Both the position numbers and the translations under genes were made by a program. 64,000 bases of DNA from Streptomyces sp. S.PB5 (GTDB lineage: Bacteria; Actinomycetota; Actinomycetes; Streptomycetales; Streptomycetaceae), in assembly GCF_030403745.1 (NCBI RefSeq), contig NZ_JAQMWP010000005.1, positions 186,001 to 250,000 on the forward strand, read 5' to 3'. Under the pieces are notes generated by a model. That model was not told where the DNA came from and did not search any database. It was given only the letters and a program-made list of their open reading frames with translations. Shown in pieces: positions 10,890 to 18,569 of the stretch (position 1 is its first letter; each line of letters opens with the position of its first letter).

Positions 10890-10945
10890 GACTCACAGAC
10901 TCACGAACTCACAGACTCACAAGCTCACGGACTCGCGGCCTCACG
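10890..10945. repeat. 8-bp tandem repeat (NNCTCACN, seven units)
   Basis: Seven consecutive 8-base units: GACTCACA, GACTCACG, AACTCACA, GACTCACA, AGCTCACG, GACTCGCG, GCCTCACG. The array sits between the rpfB-like stop (10960) and the rsmA start (10780), non-coding on both strands. Confidence 0.85.
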
Positions 10946-10959
10946 CACACCCCCACGCC

Positions 10960-12348
10960 TCACCCGCTCAACCGCCGCCCGCAGTGCGGCCAAGGACTCG
11001 CTCCTCGCTGCACGTACAGCTTCTTCGCGCGGAACGTCTGCTCCGCCGCCGGCGCGTCCTGCGGCCGCCCGCTTCCGCCGAGCCCCTGCCAGGTCCGCGT
11101 GTCGAACTGGTACAGGCCGCCGTACGTCCCCGAGGGGTCCACCGCGTTCGGCCGGCCGCCCGACTCGCACGCCGCCAGCGCGCCCCAGTTCAGCCCGTCC
11201 GCGCCCTGCACGGACGTCGGCAACGGCCTGGTCCCCACCTTCACCACCTGGGTGCGCGCCTCCCGCACCACCTCGGACCTGATCCGCCGCGGCTTCTGCT
11301 TGACGCCGTTGACGGTCCGCAGGGAGTACGTGACCCGCCGCAGCCCGTTCTGCCCGGCCTGCTCGACGACCTCCGTGCCCTTGAAGAGCGAGGAATCCTC
11401 GGTCCGCTCCACCCGGAAGGGGATCGCCTCCTCACGGACCTCCTTGGCGCCGGTGATCCGCAGCACGGTGACGGTCTGGCCGTCGCGGGGGAAACTCCCG
11501 GGCGCGACCGACGTCGTGTCCTGCCCGCGCAGCGTGATGCCGGCCTCCTCGACGACCTCCCGCACAGACGCCGCGTTGGTGCGCACGGTGCGCGAGCGCC
11601 CGTCCGCCATGACGGTGACCGAGCGCTCGGTGCGCACGTCCAGCGCGAGCCCCTCGCGCCCGATGGCCCGGGAGCGCGGGGTCGAGATGTACGCGCCCTC
11701 GGCACGCACCCCCAGCTGTTTGAGCGCCCCCTCCACCGTGCGCGCCGTCGTCCACACCTCGCGCCGCTCCCCGTCGAGCGTGAGCCGTACGGGGCGCCCG
11801 TAGTGCACCGCGATCTCGTCGCCGCTGCTGAGCGCGGTGCCGGGGGCGGGCGCGACCACGTCGTGCGCCCCCACGTCGACGCCCTCGTCGGCGAGCAGCT
11901 CGGTGACGTCGTCGGCGAAGGTGTGGAGGGTGCGTGGCTTGCCGTCGACGGTCAGCTCGATCGCCTTGTCCTTGGCGACGAACGCGGTGGTGCCGCCGGC
12001 GAGGAACGCGACGACCAGCGCCTGCGGCAGCAGACGGCGCATGGTGGAGTCCGCGCGCTCGGCGCCCCGCGCCTTCCGCCGGCGCGCGGCCCGCCGGTTC
12101 GCTCCGGCGCGCGAGGCGGGCGCGGGCGCCGGTGTGTCCATCTGCGCGCCGGGGCTGCCGGGGCCTCGGGGCGCGTCATAGGCGGGCCGGTACGTGTCCT
12201 CGTACGGCAGGTCCTCGTACGGCAGGGGCGCCGGCATGGGCATCGGCGGTGTCGGCGCGACCTGCACGCCGTACGCCACCGTCTCCGCGCTGTGCGGGTC
12301 GTAGGCCGCGCCGTACGGCTCGTACGTCTGGTACTGGGAGTTGCTCAC
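10960..12348 (-). CDS. rpfB: RpfB-type resuscitation-promoting factor (DUF348-G5-transglycosylase-like)
   Basis: 462 residues. A cytoplasmic Tyr/Pro-rich head and basic region precede one membrane anchor (LLPQALVVAFLAGGTTAFVA, ~residues 110-130). Three DUF348 modules follow (starting near IELTVDGKPRTL, VRLTLDGERREV, VTVMADGRSRTV), then a G5 domain (~330-390) and a C-terminal Rpf lytic domain. The catalytic Glu is in LAACESGGRPNAV, and paired Cys (ACESG...PHCG) fit the usual disulfide. Rpf proteins cleave peptidoglycan and promote spore germination or exit from dormancy. The domain order is that of M. tuberculosis RpfB; the Streptomyces orthologue is, from memory, called RpfC. The GTG at 12348 is preferred because TGGAG precedes it. 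Confidence 0.93.
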   Translation of the reverse strand: MSNSQYQTYEPYGAAYDPHSAETVAYGVQVAPTPPMPMPAPLPYEDLPYEDTYRPAYDAPRGPGSPGAQMDTPAPAPASRAGANRRAARRRKARGAERADSTMRRLLPQALVVAFLAGGTTAFVAKDKAIELTVDGKPRTLHTFADDVTELLADEGVDVGAHDVVAPAPGTALSSGDEIAVHYGRPVRLTLDGERREVWTTARTVEGALKQLGVRAEGAYISTPRSRAIGREGLALDVRTERSVTVMADGRSRTVRTNAASVREVVEEAGITLRGQDTTSVAPGSFPRDGQTVTVLRITGAKEVREEAIPFRVERTEDSSLFKGTEVVEQAGQNGLRRVTYSLRTVNGVKQKPRRIRSEVVREARTQVVKVGTRPLPTSVQGADGLNWGALAACESGGRPNAVDPSGTYGGLYQFDTRTWQGLGGSGRPQDAPAAEQTFRAKKLYVQRGASPWPHCGRRLSG

Positions 12349-12444
12349 GCCGACACGCTCCAGGGTCCAGAGAGACCCAGAACCTAGCGGAGCGACCGTC
12401 ACTCTCCAAAGCGACGCGGCTACACGCGGTCACACCCGCTCGGG

Positions 12445-13335
12445 TCAGTAACCGAACGCCCGAGCGGTGTTCGCGGCAAGTGCAGTAGCCAGCGCGTCCT
12501 CGTCGATCCCCCGTACCGCGGCCATCGCGCGCACCGTGACCGGAATGAGATAGGGAGCGTTGGGCCGTCCGCGGTACGGCGCGGGCGTCAGGAAGGGCGC
12601 GTCGGTCTCCACGAGGAGCAGCTCCAGGGGCGCCACCGCCACCGCGTCCCGCAGGTTCTGGGCGTTCTTGAAGGTGACGTTGCCGGCGAAGGACATGAAG
12701 TATCCGGCGCGGGCGCAGATCTCCGCCATCTCGGCATCGCCGGAGTAGCAGTGGAAGACGGTGCGCTCGGGGGCGCCCTCCTCCTTCAGCACGCGCAGGA
12801 CGTCGGCGTGCGCCTCGCGGTCGTGGATGACGAGGGCCTTGCCGTGCCGCTTGGCGATCTCGATGTGGGCGCGGAAGGAGCGCTCCTGCGCCTCCTTGCC
12901 CTCGGGACCGGTGCGGAAGTAATCGAGGCCGGTCTCGCCGACGCCCTTGACCTCGGGCAGCCCGGCCAGCCGGTCGATCTCGGCGAGTGCCTCGTCCAGG
13001 GCGGCGTCACCGCCGGGCGTGCGCGCCCCCTGCCGGGACCAGCCGTCGGGGTCGCCGTGCACGATGCGCGGCGCCTCGTTGGGGTGCAGGGCGACGGTGG
13101 CGTGGACGGCGTCGTACTGCGCCGCCGTCCGGGCGGCCCACTGCGAACCCCGTATGTCGCAGCCGACCTGCACCACGGTCGTCACGCCCACCGACACGGC
13201 CTTCGCGAGGGCCTCGTCGACCGTGCCGGACTGCATGTCGAGGTGGGTGTGGGAGTCGGCGACGGGCACCCGGAGGGGTTCCGGGAGCGGCGGCGCCGCG
13301 TTCTTCTCGCCGGCGCTGGAGCTGGAGGAGGGCAT
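12445..13335 (-). CDS. tatD: TatD-family metal-dependent DNase
   Basis: 296 residues, a TIM-barrel amidohydrolase-like hydrolase of the TatD family, linked to DNA repair and 3'-5' exonuclease activity. The metal-binding motifs are intact: DSHTHLD near residue 27, KGVGETGLDYF (~150), VIHDREAH (~190), FHCYSG (~215) and LVETDAPFL (~250). The Ser-rich N-terminus (MPSSSSS) is the part encoded inside a large inverted repeat. The ATG at 13335 has no good ribosome site, but TAGGAT lies exactly six bases upstream, suggesting a leaderless message. It sits upstream of rpfB and rsmA as in mycobacteria, although the metG that neighbours tatD there is not present in this window. Confidence 0.95.
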   Translation of the reverse strand: MPSSSSSAGEKNAAPPLPEPLRVPVADSHTHLDMQSGTVDEALAKAVSVGVTTVVQVGCDIRGSQWAARTAAQYDAVHATVALHPNEAPRIVHGDPDGWSRQGARTPGGDAALDEALAEIDRLAGLPEVKGVGETGLDYFRTGPEGKEAQERSFRAHIEIAKRHGKALVIHDREAHADVLRVLKEEGAPERTVFHCYSGDAEMAEICARAGYFMSFAGNVTFKNAQNLRDAVAVAPLELLLVETDAPFLTPAPYRGRPNAPYLIPVTVRAMAAVRGIDEDALATALAANTARAFGY

Positions 13336-13369
13336 GCCCCGATCCTACGAAAGGGGCATGCCCTCCTCC
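13324..13369 (-). terminator. 17-bp perfect inverted repeat spanning the tatD start
   Basis: GGAGGAGGGCATGCCCC (13324-13340) and GGGGCATGCCCTCCTCC (13353-13369) are perfect reverse complements with a 12-base spacer. It lies 18 bases past the zinc-ribbon stop, so it can terminate that transcript. The left arm encodes the first tatD codons and the spacer holds tatD's -10-like TAGGAT (13347-13342). Confidence 0.7.
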
Positions 13370-13386
13370 CGGGGGGAGGCGGTGGC

Positions 13387-13806
13387 TCAGCTGGCCCTGC
13401 GGTGGAAGGGGTGCAGGAGGTCCGACAGATGCCAGTGGTGGCGCTCCTCGGCCTGTGCCTCGGCCTGCGCGCGCACCTCGGGCACCTCGACCGGTCCGGC
13501 CTGCGGGGTGCGGTGCTGATGCCGGTGCACCGCGTCGAGCACCGATGACACCTGTCCCGGCCGCATGATGCGCACGACGTGTCCGTCACAGTTGTGGCAC
13601 GTGGGGCGACTCAGCGGCGACGGCACCACCTGGCCGTTCACGACGTACATCACGAAGTCATGGCCGTCGGCCGCGGTGTGGTGCTCTATCTCGTACGACT
13701 GCTCCCAGCCGTGCCCGCACCGCATGCAGGCGAAGGAGTACGACTCGTGGACGACGGCGGTGGCGCCACTGCGCAGTGCGGCGGTCTGCCCTGCGATCTC
13801 GCTCAT
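13387..13806 (-). CDS. Zinc-ribbon protein with His-rich tail
   Basis: 139 residues, function unknown. Two CxxC knuckles (CMRCGHGW near residue 28 and CHNCDGH near residue 72) would bind one zinc ion. The C-terminal ~50 residues are rich in His, Gln, Ala and Glu (HRHQHRT, EERHHWHLSDLLHPFHRR), which could bind metal or nucleic acid. The ATG at 13806 is preceded by AGAGGAGCC. The gene lies between rsmI and tatD on the same strand but has its own 246-base upstream region and a strong downstream hairpin, so it is probably a separate transcript. Confidence 0.82.
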   Translation of the reverse strand: MSEIAGQTAALRSGATAVVHESYSFACMRCGHGWEQSYEIEHHTAADGHDFVMYVVNGQVVPSPLSRPTCHNCDGHVVRIMRPGQVSSVLDAVHRHQHRTPQAGPVEVPEVRAQAEAQAEERHHWHLSDLLHPFHRRAS

Positions 13807-14052
13807 GCCGGCTCCTCTGGTCCGCTGGACATCGGGACGGGTGCGTCCCTGTCTCCAGTGGACGCCTCTGCCGGAGCGAATGCACGAGCCCTGTCGACTG
13901 TTGGAACCGTCTTGGACTTTCCTTGCCGAAACGGCCTCGCCGAGAGGGCTGGGCTTTGCTTTCCACCATCGTCCTTTGCCTGCACGTGGGGCGCACGCTC
14001 AAACGGCATGCGCCCTGCTCAGAGGCCATGTGCGCCGCGTCACGCAGGCCCG
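13807..14052. other. Intergenic region upstream of the zinc-ribbon gene
   Basis: 246 bases between the rsmI stop and the zinc-ribbon start. I see no gene or strong hairpin. It presumably holds the zinc-ribbon promoter; no convincing -35/-10 pair stands out. Confidence 0.5.
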
Positions 14053-14901
14053 TCAGGCACCCGCGTTCTTCGCCGCCACCACCGCGTCGAAGACCTCCCG
14101 CTTGGGCAGCCCGGCCTCCGCCGCGACCGCCGCGATCGCCTCCTTGCGGCGCTCCCCGGCCTCCTCGCGCACCCGCACCCGCCGCACCAGCTCGGCGGGG
14201 TCGAGTTCCCCGGGCCCCTTCTCCGGGGCGCCCTCGACGACGACGGTGATCTCTCCCCGTACGCCCTCGGCGGCCCACGCCGCGAGCTCCCCCAGCGGAC
14301 CGCGCTTGACCTCTTCGTACGTCTTGGTCAGCTCGCGGCAGACGGCCGCCCGCCGCTCGGCGCCGAACACCTCGGCCATCGCGGCGAGGGTGTCGTCGAG
14401 CCGGTGCGGGGCCTCGAAGTAGACGAGGGTGCGCCGCTCCTCGGCGACCTCGCGGAGCCGGGTCAGCCGCTCACCTGCCTTGCGCGGCAGGAAGCCCTCG
14501 AAGCAGAACCGGTCGACGGGCAGCCCCGACAGCGCGAGCGCCGTCAGCACCGCCGACGGCCCCGGTACGGCGGTGACGCGGACGTCCTTCTCCACCGCGG
14601 CCGCGACCAGCCGGTAGCCGGGGTCGGACACCGACGGCATCCCGGCGTCGGTGACGAGCAGCACGCGCGCGCCGCCGACGAGTTCCTCGACCAGCTCCGG
14701 CGTACGGGCGGCCTCGTTGCCCTCGAAGTACGACACGACGCGCCCCTTGGGTGTCACGCCGAGCGCCTGTGTGAGGCGGCGCAGCCGACGGGTGTCCTCG
14801 GCGGCGACCACGTCCGCTCCGGCCAGTTCCTCGGCGAGCCGGGGCGGGGCGTCCGCGATGTCGCCGATGGGGGTGCCTGCCAGTACAAGGGTTCCTGTCA
14901 C
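14053..14901 (-). CDS. rsmI: 16S rRNA (cytidine-1402-2'-O)-methyltransferase
   Basis: 282 residues. RsmI 2'-O-methylates C1402 in the decoding centre of 16S rRNA. The opening LVLAGTPIGDIADAPPRL is the family's SAM-binding start, followed by AEDTRRLRRL and YFEGNEA, the VLLVTDAGMPSVSDPGYRLV loop, and VPGPSAVLTALALSGLP. These tetrapyrrole-methylase-fold motifs are complete. The GTG at 14901 has GAGGAT/GGA upstream; a longer open frame would add 39 codons of atypical sequence. It is divergent from the protein mannosyltransferase across only 62 bases, an arrangement also seen in mycobacteria. Confidence 0.95.
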   Translation of the reverse strand: MTGTLVLAGTPIGDIADAPPRLAEELAGADVVAAEDTRRLRRLTQALGVTPKGRVVSYFEGNEAARTPELVEELVGGARVLLVTDAGMPSVSDPGYRLVAAAVEKDVRVTAVPGPSAVLTALALSGLPVDRFCFEGFLPRKAGERLTRLREVAEERRTLVYFEAPHRLDDTLAAMAEVFGAERRAAVCRELTKTYEEVKRGPLGELAAWAAEGVRGEITVVVEGAPEKGPGELDPAELVRRVRVREEAGERRKEAIAAVAAEAGLPKREVFDAVVAAKNAGA

Positions 14902-14951
14902 TTTTCCATCCTCGCAGGACCCGTCCACGGGACTCCCACAGACGTGTTCCC

Positions 14952-14957
14952 TACGAT
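14952..14957 (+). promoter_or_regulatory. -10-like TACGAT for the mannosyltransferase (leaderless candidate)
   Basis: TACGAT at 14952-14957 is six bases before the GTG at 14964 with no ribosome site between, in a 62-base divergent intergenic region. This predicts that transcription starts at or next to the GTG. Confidence 0.45.
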
Positions 14958-14963
14958 GGCGCG

Positions 14964-16715
14964 GTGACCAGTACAGCGTCGTCCATGGACTCCACGGACA
15001 CCCGGCAGGCCCAGGCACCGCAAGACCAGCGGCCGTCGTGGCAGCAGCGGCTGCGCCGTTTCGGCTACACGGCGGGGCCCAGAAGCGACGTACGCGACCG
15101 GCTCGTACCGCCGTACGCCGAGCCCAACCCGCGGATGTGGGGGGCGCTCGGCCTCCCGAAGGCGCTGGTCGAGCGGCTCGTGCGCTGGTCGGGCTGGGGC
15201 GGGCCGCTGCTGGTCACGCTGTTCGCGGGCGTCATCCGGTTCTGGAACCTGGGCAGCCCGAAGGCGGTGATATTCGACGAGACGTACTACGCCAAGGACG
15301 CCTGGGCGCTCGTCCACCGCGGCTTCGAGGTCAACTGGGACAAGAACGCCAACGATCTGATCCTGGACGTCGGAAGCAAGGTGTCGGTCCCGACGGACGC
15401 CTCCTACGTGGTGCATCCGCCGGTCGGCAAGTACGTCATCGGGCTCGGCGAGCTGATCTTCGGGTTCGACCCGTTCGGCTGGCGGTTCATGACGGCGCTG
15501 CTGGGCACGCTGTCGATCCTGATCCTGTGCCGGATCGGCCGCCGGATCTTCCGCTCGACGTTCCTCGGCTGTCTCGCGGGCGCGCTGATGGCGGTGGACG
15601 GGCTGGCCTTCGTGATGGCCCGCACCTCGCTGCTCGACGGCGTGCTGATGTTCTTCGTGCTGGCCGCGTTCGGCTGCCTGGTCGTCGACCGCGACAGGGC
15701 GCGGGAGAAACTCGCGGCCGCGCTGCCCGTGGGCGCGGACGGCCTGGCCCGCCCCGACGCGCACATCGCGGAGACGACCCGCTTCGGATGGCGCCCCTGG
15801 CGCTGGCTGGCCGGCCTGATGCTGGGCCTGGCCATCGGCACCAAGTGGAACGGCCTGTACATCCTGGCCGCGTTCTGTGTGATGGCCGTGCTGTGGGACG
15901 TCGGCTCCCGCAAGGTCGCGGGCGCCCGCCACCCGTACGAGGCGGTCCTCAAGCGGGACCTCGGCATCACGTTCCTGGCGACGGTGCCGGTCGCGATCGT
16001 CACGTACCTGGTGTCCTGGATCGGCTGGATCCTCTCCCCCACGGACGGCACCGGCGGCTACTACCGCAACTGGGCCGCGACCGACGGGAAGGACAGCAGC
16101 TGGTCCTGGCTGTTCCCCGACTGGTGGCGCAGCCTGTGGCACTACGAGCACCAGGTCTACGAGTTCCATGTCGGCCTGCACTCCCCGCACACCTACCAGT
16201 CCAACCCGTGGAGCTGGATCGTCGACGGCCGCCCGGTCTCGTTCTTCTACGAGTCCCCCGCGCCCGGCAAGGACGGCTGCCCCGTCGACGCGACCGAGAA
16301 GTGCGCCCGCGAGGTCCTGGCGATCGGCACCCCGCTGCTGTGGTGGGCGGCCGCCTTCGCGATCGCCTACGTCCTGTACCGCTGGTTCTTCCGCCGCGAC
16401 TGGCGCGCGGGCGCCATCGCCTGCGGCATCGCCGCCGGCTATCTGCCCTGGTTCATGTACCAGGAGCGCACGATCTTCTACTTCTACGCCGTCGTCTTCC
16501 TGCCCTTCCTGTGCCTGGCCGTGGCGATGATGATCGGCGCGATCGTCGGACCGCCGAACTCCAGCGACACCCGGCGGGTGGCGGGGGCCACGGGGGCGGG
16601 TGTGCTGGTGCTGCTGATCGCCTGGAACTTCATCTACTTCTGGCCGCTGTACACCGGGACGGCCATCCCGATCGATGACTGGCGTTCGCGGATGTGGCTC
16701 GATACCTGGGTCTAG
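14964..16715 (+). CDS. pmt: Protein O-mannosyltransferase (GT39)
   Basis: 583 residues, an integral membrane enzyme that transfers mannose from polyprenyl-phosphate-mannose to exported proteins. Around ten or more hydrophobic helices are visible. The first luminal-type loop carries the catalytic acidic pair in IFDETYYAKDAWAL (~residue 107), and a MIR-less PMT C-terminus ends in IDDWRSRMWLDTW. In S. coelicolor the orthologue is needed for phage phiC31 infection and affects cell-envelope antibiotic sensitivity. The divergent rsmI neighbour is conserved. The GTG start is inferred to be leaderless. Confidence 0.94.
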   Translation: MTSTASSMDSTDTRQAQAPQDQRPSWQQRLRRFGYTAGPRSDVRDRLVPPYAEPNPRMWGALGLPKALVERLVRWSGWGGPLLVTLFAGVIRFWNLGSPKAVIFDETYYAKDAWALVHRGFEVNWDKNANDLILDVGSKVSVPTDASYVVHPPVGKYVIGLGELIFGFDPFGWRFMTALLGTLSILILCRIGRRIFRSTFLGCLAGALMAVDGLAFVMARTSLLDGVLMFFVLAAFGCLVVDRDRAREKLAAALPVGADGLARPDAHIAETTRFGWRPWRWLAGLMLGLAIGTKWNGLYILAAFCVMAVLWDVGSRKVAGARHPYEAVLKRDLGITFLATVPVAIVTYLVSWIGWILSPTDGTGGYYRNWAATDGKDSSWSWLFPDWWRSLWHYEHQVYEFHVGLHSPHTYQSNPWSWIVDGRPVSFFYESPAPGKDGCPVDATEKCAREVLAIGTPLLWWAAAFAIAYVLYRWFFRRDWRAGAIACGIAAGYLPWFMYQERTIFYFYAVVFLPFLCLAVAMMIGAIVGPPNSSDTRRVAGATGAGVLVLLIAWNFIYFWPLYTGTAIPIDDWRSRMWLDTWV

Positions 16716-16839
16716 CCCGGGACTTGGGCCTGGCCCGGCTCCACCTCAACAACTCGGCTACAAAAGGAAACACCTCTCACAGTTTTCACTCAGCCCACTT
16801 AAAGTGCGGAGGACTGAGAACGGGGAGGGGATCGGTTCC

Positions 16840-18471
16840 ATGGGCAAGGGGGTCAAAACCGCCGTCATCGGCAGCGTGTTCGCTGTGATGGTGGGCGGCG
16901 CCGGATACGGCGCGTTCAACATCGTGTCCGCGCTGAACGGCGACGGGGGACCCGGCGGAGCGGCCGAGCCGACCTCGGGGCCGCTGAGCGCCGACGAGGT
17001 CGAGAAGGCGTCCGGGACGTTCTTCACGGGCTGGGAGAAGGGCGCGGCGGCCACCGCGGCCCAGTCCACGAACAACAACGCTGCGGCGCAGTCCCTGCTG
17101 ACGGACTACCGCGACGACGCGCGCATCACCGGCGTGAAGATCACCCCGGGTGCGCCGCAGGGCGCGACGGTGCCGTTCACCGTGAAGGCGACGGTGTCGT
17201 ACAAGGGCACGTCCAAGCCGCTCACGTACAAGAGCTCGCTGACGGTCGTGCGCGGGATCACCACGGGCAAGCCGCTGGTCGACTGGAAGCCCTCCGTGGT
17301 GCATCCGGAGCTGAAGTCGAAGGACGACGTCCTGGTCACCGGCCCGTCCTCGGCGCCGCCCATCGAGGCGCTGGACCGCGACGGCAAGGTGCTGACGAAG
17401 GAGAAGTACCCCTCGCTCGGGCCGGTCCTGGACGCGCTGCGCGAGAAGTACGGGCCCCGCGCGGGCGGTACGCCGGGGGTCGAGCTGTATGTGCGGCACA
17501 ACGCGGACGGCTCCCCCGACACCTCGCTGCTCACCCTCGCCAAGGGCAAGGCGGGCAGGCTGGAGACGACGATCAGCGCGGGCGCGCAGGCGGCGGCCGA
17601 GACCGCGGTGAAGAAGTACGCCAACTCCTCGGTGGTGGCGGTCAAGACGGGCACGGGCGAGGTGCTGGCGGTCGCCAACCATCGCGACGACGGCTGGAAC
17701 GCGGCCTTCGAGGGAGCCCAGCCGCCCGGTTCCACGATGAAGATCATCACCTCGGCGATGCTCATCGACAACGGCGTGACCTCGATGAACGGCCCGGCGC
17801 CCTGCCCGGACGACGCGATATGGCAGGGGCAGACCTTCAAGAACCTGAAGGGCATGAAGCCCAACCCCGGCGCCACCCTCGCCAACAGCTTCATGCGGTC
17901 CTGCAACACCGCCTTCATCAAGCTGATCGACGAGAAGCCGCTCAGCGACTCCTCGCTGACCGAGGAGGCCCAGGACAAGTTCGGGCTCGGCCGGGACGAC
18001 TGGAAGACCGGCATCACCTCGGTCGACGGCAGCGTGCCCGCCGAGGCCGGTCCGGACCGGGCCGCCAACGCCATCGGGCAGGGCAAGGTCACCATGAACC
18101 CGCTGAACATGGCGTCGGTGACGGCGACCGCGATCACCGGCGCCTTCCGCCAGCCCTACCTGGTCTCGCCGAAGCTCGACGACCGTGAGCTGGCCACCGC
18201 CGAGGGGCTGCGGTCCGGCACCGTCTACCAGCTGAAGCAGATGATGCGGCTGACGGCGACGCAGGGCACCGCGGCGGGTGTCATGCAGGGGCTCGGCGGG
18301 GACATCGGGGCGAAGACCGGTTCGGCCGAGGTGGACAACGTGGCCACCTCCAACAGCTGGTTCACCGGATTCCGCAACGATGTCGCCGCCGCGGCCATGT
18401 CCGAAGGGGGCGGTCACGGCGTCGACGCGGCCGGACCCATCGTCAAGGCCGTACTGGCGGCGGGTGGCTGA
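16840..18471 (+). CDS. Penicillin-binding protein, class B-type transpeptidase (copy 1)
   Basis: 543 residues. One N-terminal anchor (~6-30), an NTF2-like MecA_N-type domain (~45-160) and a dimerisation segment precede the transpeptidase domain. The active-site motifs are intact: STMK with nucleophile Ser at ~298, SCN at ~354 and KTG at ~492. It would cross-link peptidoglycan and bind beta-lactams. The ATG at 16840 has GGGGAGGGG upstream. The next gene is a clear paralogue, with shared blocks such as VKATVSYKGTSKPLTY and MNPLNMASV. The N-terminal NTF2-like domain occurs in low-affinity PBPs elsewhere, so reduced beta-lactam sensitivity is possible but untested. Confidence 0.93.
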   Translation: MGKGVKTAVIGSVFAVMVGGAGYGAFNIVSALNGDGGPGGAAEPTSGPLSADEVEKASGTFFTGWEKGAAATAAQSTNNNAAAQSLLTDYRDDARITGVKITPGAPQGATVPFTVKATVSYKGTSKPLTYKSSLTVVRGITTGKPLVDWKPSVVHPELKSKDDVLVTGPSSAPPIEALDRDGKVLTKEKYPSLGPVLDALREKYGPRAGGTPGVELYVRHNADGSPDTSLLTLAKGKAGRLETTISAGAQAAAETAVKKYANSSVVAVKTGTGEVLAVANHRDDGWNAAFEGAQPPGSTMKIITSAMLIDNGVTSMNGPAPCPDDAIWQGQTFKNLKGMKPNPGATLANSFMRSCNTAFIKLIDEKPLSDSSLTEEAQDKFGLGRDDWKTGITSVDGSVPAEAGPDRAANAIGQGKVTMNPLNMASVTATAITGAFRQPYLVSPKLDDRELATAEGLRSGTVYQLKQMMRLTATQGTAAGVMQGLGGDIGAKTGSAEVDNVATSNSWFTGFRNDVAAAAMSEGGGHGVDAAGPIVKAVLAAGG

Positions 18472-18569
18472 TCTCACCCGCACAGGACGGGACTCTAGGG
18501 TGGTTGCCGTCGTTGAGGTGATGGACGAGGGCAACGGGGACCCTGGGGATGCACGGAGGACCGAGGACA

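Noticed and set aside
12349..12444. c-di-AMP (ydaO) riboswitch upstream of the rpfB-like gene
   Set aside because: Only 96 bases separate it from tatD, too short, and no ydaO core is seen.
13807..14052. Small gene on the minus strand in the rsmI/zinc-ribbon gap
   Set aside because: A 68-codon frame exists but lacks a ribosome site and any domain.
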